Assembly (NCBI GenBank): GCA_031402355.1
Contig: JANNSG010000071.1
Span: 1 to 21,479, forward strand
Length of the DNA stretch: 21,479 nt
Source of the DNA: JACMNW01 sp031402355
GTDB lineage: Bacteria > Pseudomonadota > Alphaproteobacteria > Rhodobacterales > Rhodobacteraceae
Direction: 5' to 3'
Position 1 is the first letter of the stretch; every line of letters starts with the position of its first letter. The notes below the pieces were generated by a model, which was not told the DNA's origin, did no database searches, and saw only the letters and a list, made by a program, of their open reading frames with translations. Position numbers and translations under genes: made by a program. Positions 8,265 to 14,892 of the stretch are shown one piece after another.

Positions 8265-9463
8265 CTCAACCTCATACCATCCGGATTGAATACCATCTCG
8301 ATATCCTTCCATTGTTCATATTTATCTTGTGGCAGCGGATAGCCGCCTTTTTCGCAGCGCAGAATCGCGCGCCGCGCCTTTTCAAAGGCAGATCGCTGCG
8401 CGTCGGCGGTGCCGCCTTCCGCCCCGATCAATTCCAATGACCCGGGCACAACCGTACCATCCTGGTTCATCGAAAGGCCGATTGTCACTGTCACATCCGC
8501 CGATTGCGATCCGGTATCGACAATCCAGCAAGCAGACACAGCTACCCGCAAGCCATCTTTTTCGCCCGATGTCATCGGTGGCCCCTGCGGCGCGGTATTG
8601 CCGCCGTCTTCCACGCCTGAATCCTCGGATGTGGCCTCGGCCAACGCCGCCGCAATCGCCTCGGCTTCAGCGTCCACCGCAGGCTCGTCAACCGCTGCTT
8701 CTGCCACAGGCTGCGTTGCCTCTTCCGCAACCGCAGCTTCTGCTGTCCGGGTGGGGCGCGATTTTGGCCGGATGCTCGACGCAGGCGCAATTGTCGGTGG
8801 CTCGACCACTTCCTCGGTGGCCTCCGTCTCAATCACAGTGCCTGCTTCTTCCAGGGCCGTTGCTTGCTGTTCTTCGGTCACCACAGGCGCATCGGGGCTG
8901 GCCTCAGGCGTCACTGCCGCCACCTCTTCCCCGGCGATCTGCACTTCGGGCTCCGGCTCGGGCGAAGGAATAGGTGCCACGCGCGGGGCTGCCTGATCCA
9001 CCGGCGGTGGCGTGTTTTCGGGCAGCGTCAGCGTGTCCTCCGGCACAACGTCGGGCGTTGGCAGATCAGGCAGCGTTTCCGTTACCTCGGGCTCGGGCAC
9101 CGGGGCCACGTCTACTGCCTCAGGTGCTACTTCCGGCTCAGGCTCCACTTGCGGTGTCGGCGGCTCCTGTGACGGCGCTGGTTCTTCCACCGGCTCGGGC
9201 TGCGGCGCTTCTGGTTCAAGCGTTGGCTCCACCGGCGCAGGTGGCGTCACTTCGGGCAGGCTCGGTTGTTCCGCCGGCTCAGGCGTCGATGGGGCCGCCG
9301 CTACCAGCGCGTCATACTCGGCCTCAGACAACAAGGATACTTCGGTTGCGGCAATCGCGGGCTGATCCTGCGGCTGAAACAACCAGTCGCCCAACAGCAC
9401 CCACAAGATCAGGCCCGCGTGCCCAACCCCCGATATGATGGTTCCTGTGTCCACCCGTCCCAC
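8261..9463 (-). CDS. tolA: TolA-like energy-transducing protein with Pro/Glu-rich spacer
   Basis: TolA links the TolQR motor in the inner membrane to TolB and Pal. A single membrane helix lies near the N-terminus (about residues 8-30, IISGVGHAGLILWVLLGDWLF). A long spacer (about 55-285) is very rich in Pro, Glu, Ala and Val, with PEPEPE-like runs, in place of the Lys/Ala-rich helix of E. coli TolA. A C-terminal globular domain (about 300-400) carries two Cys (SACWIV and ILRCEKGG) and DVTVTIGLSMNQDGTV, as expected of a TolA/TonB C-terminal fold. The start is taken as GTG at 9463, three bases after tolR. A second GTG at 9454 is equally possible, because neither has a strong ribosome site. Function is assigned from position and architecture more than from sequence identity. 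Confidence 0.85.
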   Translation of the reverse strand: MGRVDTGTIISGVGHAGLILWVLLGDWLFQPQDQPAIAATEVSLLSEAEYDALVAAAPSTPEPAEQPSLPEVTPPAPVEPTLEPEAPQPEPVEEPAPSQEPPTPQVEPEPEVAPEAVDVAPVPEPEVTETLPDLPTPDVVPEDTLTLPENTPPPVDQAAPRVAPIPSPEPEPEVQIAGEEVAAVTPEASPDAPVVTEEQQATALEEAGTVIETEATEEVVEPPTIAPASSIRPKSRPTRTAEAAVAEEATQPVAEAAVDEPAVDAEAEAIAAALAEATSEDSGVEDGGNTAPQGPPMTSGEKDGLRVAVSACWIVDTGSQSADVTVTIGLSMNQDGTVVPGSLELIGAEGGTADAQRSAFEKARRAILRCEKGGYPLPQDKYEQWKDIEMVFNPDGMRLR

Positions 9464-9466
9464 AGC

Positions 9467-9943
9467 CTAGCCGCCAGACCCGCCAAAAGTCGGCCCCTGC
9501 GTATCCGTCACCAAACCGATGTTGCGAAACCCGCCAGCGTTCAGCGCCCCCATCACCTGCGCCACCCGCTCATAGGGTATCGCCCCGTCGGCGCGCAAAA
9601 ACAGCTTGTCGCTGGTCCGTTCGGCAGCAATTGCGCGCAGCTTGGGGATTAGCGTATCTTCTGCCGTTTCCTCGTTCTGGATCAGCAGCTTGCCATCCGC
9701 CGTCATCGAAATGGTCAGCGGTTCTTCTTCTTCGGTCGGCAAGGCATTCGCCGCCGTATCCGGCAATTCGATCGGCACACCGGCGGTCAACAGCGGTGCC
9801 GCCACCATGAAGATGATCAGTAAAACCAACATCACATCGACAAACGGTGTCACGTTGATCTCTGACATCGCCGCAGACCGACCGCGCCGATGCCGACCAC
9901 GCCGCCCGCCGCCGCCACCAGATTTCTGAACCCCGCCGCCCAT
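9467..9943 (-). CDS. tolR: TolR, proton-motor subunit of Tol-Pal (ExbD/TolR family)
   Basis: TolR is the inner-membrane partner of TolQ and carries the protonatable Asp of the motor. A 25-residue cytosolic N-terminus is rich in Gly and Arg. The family start MSEINVTPFVDVMLVLLIIF contains the essential Asp at residue 36 in a single membrane helix (about 33-52). A periplasmic domain of about 100 residues follows, ending in a flexible Gly/Ser tail. Length is 158 residues. It starts three bases after the tolQ stop and ends three bases before tolA. The alternative reading as ExbD is less likely because tolB and pal are in the same block. Confidence 0.95.
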   Translation of the reverse strand: MGGGVQKSGGGGGRRGRHRRGRSAAMSEINVTPFVDVMLVLLIIFMVAAPLLTAGVPIELPDTAANALPTEEEEPLTISMTADGKLLIQNEETAEDTLIPKLRAIAAERTSDKLFLRADGAIPYERVAQVMGALNAGGFRNIGLVTDTQGPTFGGSGG

Positions 9944-9946
9944 GGC

Positions 9947-10642
9947 TCAGGCGTCCAGCTGGCGCGACAGGATCGTCGCAAACTCATCGGCAAAGGCCTC
10001 ATAGCCGCCAATGATCCGCTCACTATCCGCGTTCAGCTTGTTGTAAAACACCACCGCCGGAATGGCCGCCACAAGGCCAATGCCCGTGGCCAACAGTGCC
10101 TCGGCAATACCCGGCGCCACCACCGCCAGGTTGGTATTTTGCGAAATCGCGATCTGCTCGAATGAATGCTTGATGCCCCAGATGGTGCCAAACAGCCCGA
10201 TAAACGGCGCCGTAGACCCCACCGTCGCCAGAAACGACAGCCCCGCATTCAGGCTTTCGCTTTCCTTGGCAATCGCCACATCCATGCTGCGGTCAATCCG
10301 CGCCTGCGCGCCCGCGATCAACCCGCCATCCTGCCGATGACTGCGCCGCCATTCCAGCATGCCGCTGGAGAAAATCTTCTCCGACGCCCCTGTGGGTTCT
10401 GACCCGATCTTCTCAAACAACTCATCCAAAGGCTCGCCAGACCAGAACGCCCGGTCAAACACCCCGGCTTCCGATTTCGACGCCCGATACAGAATATGCT
10501 TGCGCACGATAATGGCCCAGGACCAGAACGACATGACCATCAGCATGACCATAACCAGCTTTACGGTAATCGTCGCGCGGGCAAAAAGGGCGAACAGCGA
10601 GAAATCAATCTCCTGCGCCATCGCAATAGGTGTCGTTTCCAT
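9947..10642 (-). CDS. tolQ: TolQ, proton-motor subunit of Tol-Pal (MotA/TolQ/ExbB family)
   Basis: TolQ forms the pentameric stator of the Tol motor around TolR. Three membrane helices are visible: about residues 24-46 (ATITVKLVMVMLMVMSFWSW), about 138-160 (LSFLATVGSTAPFIGLFGTIWG, with the conserved helix-2 signature), and about 175-200 (GIAEALLATGIGLVAAIPAVVFY, containing the conserved Thr and Gly residues). Length of 231 residues fits the family. The gene is 140 bases downstream of ybgC, the longest internal gap of the block, so an internal promoter is possible, but none was clear by eye. Confidence 0.96.
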   Translation of the reverse strand: METTPIAMAQEIDFSLFALFARATITVKLVMVMLMVMSFWSWAIIVRKHILYRASKSEAGVFDRAFWSGEPLDELFEKIGSEPTGASEKIFSSGMLEWRRSHRQDGGLIAGAQARIDRSMDVAIAKESESLNAGLSFLATVGSTAPFIGLFGTIWGIKHSFEQIAISQNTNLAVVAPGIAEALLATGIGLVAAIPAVVFYNKLNADSERIIGGYEAFADEFATILSRQLDA

Positions 10643-10782
10643 AGGCCTGCTCTTGTTTCGGGCTGTTTCTCAGCCTCCGTTACACAGGATTCTATCTGCA
10701 TTCACGAGGGATTGCCAATACAAGTCTGCGTGCGGGCAATATGCCGCCAAAGTCGCCTCACGCCCTGAAACATCCTGTCACT

Positions 10783-11169
10783 TCAGCCAAGCAGCAGAAC
10801 CACGTCACCCGGAACCCGCACAGCCCGCCCCGCCGCCACGCAGACCAGCGTCACTTTTGCCGAAAACAACAGAGTCCCGTCGCGCAACACGCGCTGTGCC
10901 AGCACGATCCGCGACCCGGCAATTTCCAGTCGCTCGGTTTGCACGGTCAGCACATCCTCAAAATATCCGGGCGCCAGATATTCCGCCTCCAGATGCCGCA
11001 CGACGAACAAGATACCGCGTTCCGCCTTCAACCCTGTCTGATCCACCCCGCAGCTGCGCACCCATTCGCTGCGGCCGCGCTCAATGAACTTCAGATAATT
11101 GGCATAGTACACAAAGCCACCAAGATCGGTGTCCTCGTAGTAGACGCGCACGGGGTGGCTATGTGTCAT
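10783..11169 (-). CDS. ybgC: YbgC-type acyl-CoA thioesterase, Tol-Pal-associated
   Basis: This is a hot-dog-fold (4HBT) thioesterase that hydrolyses acyl-CoA or acyl-ACP in the cytosol, found with tol-pal in most proteobacteria. The active-site region VRVYYEDTDLGGFVYYANYL occupies residues 7-26, with the catalytic Asp in YEDTD, and FIERGRSEW follows in family order. Length is 128 residues (E. coli YbgC has 134). The ATG at 11169 gives the canonical N-terminus. A much longer reading frame continues upstream, but it runs antisense through the SGNH hydrolase and is not real. The gene heads the Tol-Pal block and is divergent from the SGNH gene, with 114 bases between them. Its exact role in Tol function is unclear even in model species. 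Confidence 0.94.
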   Translation of the reverse strand: MTHSHPVRVYYEDTDLGGFVYYANYLKFIERGRSEWVRSCGVDQTGLKAERGILFVVRHLEAEYLAPGYFEDVLTVQTERLEIAGSRIVLAQRVLRDGTLLFSAKVTLVCVAAGRAVRVPGDVVLLLG

Positions 11170-11283
11170 CTGCCCAAACTGCCTTGGGTCCGCTGTCACG
11201 GCAAGCCCTCGCTCAAGCAGATGTGTTCGCACAATTGCAAATCTGCCGCTATCAAGGCACATCGAAAGCAAAGGGCCGCTGTG

Positions 11284-12150
11284 GTGAGTAAACATTTCTT
11301 GCGTTTTGTTGGTGCGGCTTTCTTCAGCCTTTTCGCCACCGCGGCTTTGACAGATCAAAGCTTCCGGTCCCCGGATATTTTGGTCCTGGGGGATTCGCAG
11401 CTGTCCTTTGGCGCAGGCCCCGCCTTTGTCAATTTCCTGTCGATGCTCGATCGGAACTGCGGCACCAGCGGCGCGGGCGACATCTCCGTCGGCGTCATCG
11501 GCGTGCGCTCCACCTCGCTTGCCACCTGGGTGTCGCGCACCAGCCGTGGCAAGGCCCCGATCTGCAATGTCGATCCGAAATGGGGCGTCAATGCCGGGGC
11601 TTACGGCACCATCAACCGATCCGGCAATCAATTCGTACAAATCGGCAAAGGGGCGCCGTATCAGTTCTGCAAGAAAGACAAATCCGCCTTTGAAGCGATG
11701 TTCGCCAACGATTATTACGATCCCCGCCTCGTCATCCTGTTCTTTCTTGGCAATGCCGCCGAGCGTTGGGCAGGCTCCGCCAAGACCACCGTTCAGGACG
11801 TGCGTGAAACCATGCGCCAGATCCCCAAGGATGTGCCCTGCATTTTCATGACCACGGCCCCCCCCTATACCAGAAAAGTGCTCGATCTGCGGCTCGCGGC
11901 GCAAAGCAACCTGCAAAAAGCTTTTGCCTCGGCGGGCGGGCGCTGCACCTTCGTCGCGGGCCTGACCGAAGCCACCATCGCCGCCAACCTTGGCCGCAAG
12001 GAAAGCTTTCGGCGCAGCAAATCCGGCGGCGTCAAAGACCCCTTCCACCCGACCGAGGCTGCGGCAGGCAAATTCCTGCGCCTCAGCCGCGCCAATCTGT
12101 GCAAAGCCATCTTGTCCCAGATGATGCCAAGAACCGCCGCCGCGCCGTGA
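11284..12150 (+). CDS. Secreted SGNH/GDSL-type hydrolase, substrate unknown
   Basis: This 288-residue protein has a probable signal peptide (residues 1-22, KHFLRFVGAAFFSLFATAALT). The block I motif DILVLGDSQLSFGAG places the nucleophile Ser at residue 38. A block III-like FFLGNA is at about 153-158, and block V DPFHPT supplies Asp252 and His255, so the catalytic set of an SGNH esterase/acylhydrolase looks complete. At least six Cys occur after the signal peptide, suggesting disulfides and a periplasmic or secreted location. The start is GTG: AAGGG (11271-11275) is eight bases before GTG 11284 and five before GTG 11281. The longer frame upstream is antisense to ybgC. It points against the surrounding minus-strand core genes. 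Its last 50 or so codons occur again downstream of the next gene. Possible substrates are acetylated cell-wall or polysaccharide esters, but nothing in the sequence decides this. Confidence 0.85.
   Translation: MSKHFLRFVGAAFFSLFATAALTDQSFRSPDILVLGDSQLSFGAGPAFVNFLSMLDRNCGTSGAGDISVGVIGVRSTSLATWVSRTSRGKAPICNVDPKWGVNAGAYGTINRSGNQFVQIGKGAPYQFCKKDKSAFEAMFANDYYDPRLVILFFLGNAAERWAGSAKTTVQDVRETMRQIPKDVPCIFMTTAPPYTRKVLDLRLAAQSNLQKAFASAGGRCTFVAGLTEATIAANLGRKESFRRSKSGGVKDPFHPTEAAAGKFLRLSRANLCKAILSQMMPRTAAAP
11983..12139 (+). repeat. Direct repeat copy 1: 3' end of the SGNH hydrolase gene
   Basis: These 157 bases recur at 13196-13352 in the same orientation, with seven mismatches by my count and no gap. 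Copy 1 lies inside the intact gene and encodes about residues 234-285, including the catalytic DPFHPT. The two copies bracket the methyltransferase gene. Confidence 0.95.
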
Positions 12151-12177
12151 TGTGGCGCAGTTATTCCCCAAAAGCCA

Positions 12178-12213
12178 CCTTTTGTGTTACGACTTGATAA
12201 TTCAACACAAAGG
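12178..12213 (+). promoter_or_regulatory. Inverted repeat covering the methyltransferase ribosome site
   Basis: The arms CCTTTTGTGTT (12178-12188) and AACACAAAGG (12204-12213) pair over ten bases with one bulged T and a 15-base loop. The second arm includes most of the AAAGGA Shine-Dalgarno of the gene at 12223. It could be an operator for a dimeric repressor or an RNA hairpin that hides the ribosome site. The symmetry is seen directly; the role is inferred. Confidence 0.5.
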
Positions 12214-12222
12214 AATTGTCCC

Positions 12223-13038
12223 ATGCCCGCAACAGATGGCCTTTTTACCGGCAATATCCCACAGCTTTACAACCAGCTGATGGTTCCCATGCTGTTTGAT
12301 ACTTATGCCGCCGATCTTGCAACCCAACTGGCTGCCCTGAACCCGACGGATATTCTGGAAACCGCCGCAGGCTCAGGCGCCCTGACCCGCGCTATGGCAT
12401 CCCGCCTACCCGCGACCGCCCGTATCACGGCAACAGACCTTAACCCGCCTATGCTGGATGTCGCGGCCGGCCTGTCTCCCAATGATCCCCGCATCACATG
12501 GGCGGCCTGCGATGCAACCGATCTGCCATATCCGCACGCCGCCTTTGATGCCGTGATTTGCCAATTCGGCGTGATGTTCTTCCCCGACAAGCCCACGGCT
12601 TTCGCCGAGACCGCACGCGTTCTGCGCAAAAGCGGCACCTTCCTGTTCAACGTCTGGGACCGGATCGCAGCCAATGATTTTGTCGCAACCGCAACCGAAG
12701 TGCTGGCCGACCGTTTCCCAGAAAACCCCCCTGTTTTCATGGCGCGCGTGCCCCATGGCGTGTTCGATACGGCCTTGCTATCGGCCCAGCTTCAAACGGC
12801 GGGTTTCGCCACTGTCGATGTCAAAGCCGTCGATCATGTGTCCACCGCCGCCACTCCGATGGATGCTGCAATGGCTTATTGCCAGGGCACCCCTTTGCGG
12901 GCGGAAATCCTTGCGCGTGATCCAGACGGCCTTGGCACCACAACCGGCGCCGTTGCCCGCGCCCTTGAAGCCCGCTTCGGCGCAGGCCCCATCAAAGGCA
13001 AAATCCGGGCCTTTGTGTTGACGGCGGTAAAGGCGTGA
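12223..13038 (+). CDS. Class I SAM-dependent methyltransferase (UbiE/Methyltransf_11-like)
   Basis: This 271-residue cytosolic enzyme is predicted to move a methyl group from S-adenosylmethionine to an unidentified small molecule. Motif I is ILETAAGSGALTRAM (about residues 44-58), the ribose-binding acidic residue is in ITATDLNPPML (about 68-78), and the post-II region CDATDLPYPHAAFDAVICQFGVMFF (split around residues 96-120) and ARVLRKSGTFLFNVW fit the UbiE-like family. No membrane segment or signal peptide is seen. The ATG at 12223 has AAGGA eight bases upstream; a longer frame from 12184 would start inside the preceding inverted repeat. It lies 72 bases after the SGNH gene, in the same direction, and is flanked by the two copies of that gene's 3' end. 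Substrate unknown; menaquinone/ubiquinone methylation is unlikely, as homologues of this kind are mostly unassigned. Confidence 0.85.
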   Translation: MPATDGLFTGNIPQLYNQLMVPMLFDTYAADLATQLAALNPTDILETAAGSGALTRAMASRLPATARITATDLNPPMLDVAAGLSPNDPRITWAACDATDLPYPHAAFDAVICQFGVMFFPDKPTAFAETARVLRKSGTFLFNVWDRIAANDFVATATEVLADRFPENPPVFMARVPHGVFDTALLSAQLQTAGFATVDVKAVDHVSTAATPMDAAMAYCQGTPLRAEILARDPDGLGTTTGAVARALEARFGAGPIKGKIRAFVLTAVKA

Positions 13039-13183
13039 CAGGGCCAACTTCAGCCCGCCCTGCTCTGCCGCGCCCACACCTCATCTCGGTGATGGCGCAC
13101 CTCGCGCAGCGAAGGCCATCCGAAAGGGTTCGATCACTGGCAGTTCAAACCTCGGGCCTCAGATAGAAAACTTTCGACACGAT
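13039..13183. other. Non-coding stretch after the methyltransferase
   Basis: No gene was found here. A small inverted repeat, CAGGGC (13039-13044) with GCCCTG (13057-13062), directly follows the methyltransferase stop and could form a weak hairpin without a U-run. The rest (about 120 bases) resembles neither the SGNH gene nor any family I recognise. It may be debris from the event that produced the downstream duplicate. Confidence 0.4.
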
Positions 13184-13372
13184 GCACCATCGGCAGCCAA
13201 CCTTGGCCGCAAGGAAAGCTTCCGGCGCAGCAAATCCGGCACCGTCAAAGACCCCTTCCACCCGACCGAGGCTGCGGCAGGCGAATTCCTCCGCCTCAGC
13301 CGCGCCAAGCTGTGCAAAGCCATCTTGTCCCAGATGATGCCAAGAACGGCCGTAACCCCCCGAACCCATTGA
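13184..13372 (+). pseudogene. Remnant of a second SGNH hydrolase gene (3' end only)
   Basis: From base 13199 the frame reads NLGRKESFRRSKSGTVKDPF and continues through HPTEAAAGEF to a stop at 13370-13372, matching the C-terminus of the hydrolase at 11284. The differences are few (GG to TV, K to E, N to K and a changed tail). The GDSQ nucleophile block and two thirds of the protein are missing, and a one-base insertion disturbs the frame near 13190, so it cannot encode an enzyme. The open frame and the substitutions suggest that it came from a related allele rather than from a fresh copy. The 157-bp core repeat is 13196-13352. Confidence 0.85.
13196..13352 (+). repeat. Direct repeat copy 2: duplicate of the SGNH gene 3' end
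   Basis: This is the second copy of the 157-bp direct repeat, offset from copy 1 by exactly 1213 bases. Homology fades quickly on both sides: upstream of 13196 a one-base shift and then unrelated sequence, and downstream of 13352 unrelated sequence. Confidence 0.95.
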
Positions 13373-13398
13373 ACAAGCGCAAAGCCGAACTCTAAATT

Positions 13399-13432
13399 GC
13401 GGACGAGGCACACGCTCGCATCCAACGTCCGC
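13399..13432 (-). terminator. Weak hairpin between convergent ends
   Basis: GCGGACG (13399-13405) pairs with CGTCCGC (13426-13432), seven base pairs with a 20-base loop. It lies just past the stop of the serine hydrolase on the minus strand and is followed in that direction by AATTTAG, so there is only a short U-run. It may end that transcript; the evidence is thin. Confidence 0.3.
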
Positions 13433-13439
13433 TTGCTCG

Positions 13440-14705
13440 CTAGATCACAGGCTCGCCCGCGACATGCCGCACAATTGCGTCCATCGCGTTGTTCGTATAG
13501 CCAAGGAAGTACCAGGTGTCTGCTTCCGGCCAACTTGATTGCTTGATGACCGCAACGTCCCGATTGCGATCTATGTAGATGCATTGGCCACTGACCCCAT
13601 AGGCGATGATCGCCTCTGATCCCCGGGTGTTTCTGATCCACCATTGCGCGCAATAGCTCCAATGGCCATTCGCAAAGTCTTCCTCCGCGCTCGGACCTTT
13701 CAGAAAGGCGTCGGTGGACGCCCCTTGCGAAAGCGTATCAATCACTGATTTGGCAATGATCTGCTGACCGTCGGCACTGCCATTCCGGAGCATTGCTGCG
13801 GCAAAGCGCGCCAGATCCTCGGCCGTGGCGTTCAGTCCGCCTCCAGCGATGAGATTTCCAGCGGGATCCTGAACGACATAGGCCTCGCCGGTCATGCCGA
13901 GCCTTGACCACAGGCGGCTTTCCAGCAACGCGACAAAATCCTGGTTGAACAGACGACTGACAGCCCAGTTCAGGACATCGGTATTTGGGGTTTTGTAGTC
14001 AAACACCGTTCCATGCGCGCGCCCCTCGAGCTTGCCCAAGGTTGTGATATACTCGTAGAGGCTTTGCGTGCCCCGCCAGTCTTTCGCGCTGAGCCCTAGT
14101 CCAAGAACTGCGGCATAGTCGTGGAATTCTGCTTCGGGGTCCGCATAGTCCTCGTTGAAGTTCAGCGAGACGGTCATATCGAGGACCTGACCGAAGGTGG
14201 CATCGGAAAAACCGGATCCGTTGTTCAGCTCTGGTATAATCTCGACAATCGGGGTGCCATGGGTGACTCGCCCTTCTTCTATGGCCATCAAGGCGAAGAG
14301 GCCGACAAAGGATTTGGTGCAACTCATCATCTGATGTGGCGTGTCCGGCGTCGTGCCATTCAGGTAACGCTCGTAAACGACCTTGTCCTTGTGAATCACG
14401 ATCAGGCTGTCGGTGAAGGTCTGTCTCAGGAAAGTCTCAAAATCCGCGCGCGAACCATCCTGGCGCCGAACCGACAGGTTGTCGATTTCGGCATCGATCT
14501 CGCGCCTCAACACGGTTCCGGTATCGCTGGGTCGCACAGGCGTTGTCGGCCAAATCCGGCGCATGTTCTGGTAGGCCCATCGATTGAACGGAGGCTCCAA
14601 AAGGCCATTGAACCGATCCACCCGCTTCCCGGCAGGCGGCGGAAAGCCTTGCATGAGACCAAGTTCCTGGTGGGTTGCGGTATCAAAGGGTTCGGGGATG
14701 GTCAT
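13440..14705 (-). CDS. Serine hydrolase, beta-lactamase / NylB-like esterase family
   Basis: This 421-residue protein belongs to the class C beta-lactamase-like fold that also contains NylB (6-aminohexanoate-dimer hydrolase) and EstB-type esterases. The nucleophile motif SxxK is SCTK at residues 128-131. The partner Tyr is in FDYKTPNTDVLNW (Tyr237), and the third motif region is GVSGQCIYIDRNRDVAVIKQ, all in the NylB-like pattern. There is no signal peptide or lipobox, so it is probably cytosolic. An N-terminal arm of about 85 residues precedes the domain. The ATG at 14705 has only a poor ribosome site, with AAGG eleven bases away. It is convergent with the SGNH remnant and stands alone. The substrate cannot be predicted; many relatives are amidases or esterases of unknown role, and beta-lactam resistance should not be assumed. 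Confidence 0.85.
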   Translation of the reverse strand: MTIPEPFDTATHQELGLMQGFPPPAGKRVDRFNGLLEPPFNRWAYQNMRRIWPTTPVRPSDTGTVLRREIDAEIDNLSVRRQDGSRADFETFLRQTFTDSLIVIHKDKVVYERYLNGTTPDTPHQMMSCTKSFVGLFALMAIEEGRVTHGTPIVEIIPELNNGSGFSDATFGQVLDMTVSLNFNEDYADPEAEFHDYAAVLGLGLSAKDWRGTQSLYEYITTLGKLEGRAHGTVFDYKTPNTDVLNWAVSRLFNQDFVALLESRLWSRLGMTGEAYVVQDPAGNLIAGGGLNATAEDLARFAAAMLRNGSADGQQIIAKSVIDTLSQGASTDAFLKGPSAEEDFANGHWSYCAQWWIRNTRGSEAIIAYGVSGQCIYIDRNRDVAVIKQSSWPEADTWYFLGYTNNAMDAIVRHVAGEPVI

Positions 14706-14754
14706 GACAGCAGTCGCCTTTCCAACACTAGTATCGTGGGCTCCTACACCAAGA

Positions 14755-14799
14755 GCGAACGGTTAGCTTCGCGCAGGCCTGGCTGCAAAGCTAGCGTTG
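14755..14799. repeat. Imperfect inverted repeat between the serine hydrolase and the next gene
   Basis: The arms GCGAACGGTTAGCTT (14755-14769) and AAGCTAGCGTTGC pair over about 13 positions with two bulged G residues. The loop has its own small stem (GCAG with CTGC). There is no U-run on either strand. It lies in the 187-base gap where the accessory stretch meets the core genes, so it may be a boundary mark or a weak transcription barrier. Confidence 0.4.
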
Positions 14800-14892
14800 C
14801 TTCATAGACAAGTCTACTCCCGACACCCCGGACAACGGCTATGGGCTCCAACCTGCCGATAGACCGTTTCCACCTACACCAGCTTTGACCCG

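Noticed and set aside
8409..9438. Several long plus-strand frames opposite tolA
   Set aside because: They are produced by the low-complexity Pro/Glu codons of tolA and are Ser/Gly- or Pro/Ala-rich shadows.
10741..11283. Upstream extension of the SGNH hydrolase frame
   Set aside because: It runs antisense through ybgC; the signal peptide and ribosome site place the start at about 11284.
11170..12171. Upstream extension of the ybgC frame
   Set aside because: It is antisense to the SGNH gene; YbgC proteins start at the ATG at 11169.
11284..14705. Mobile element or defence island interpretation of the accessory stretch
   Set aside because: No transposase, integrase, tRNA attachment site, nuclease, toxin-antitoxin pair or CRISPR repeat was seen; only homology-bracketed cargo is supported.
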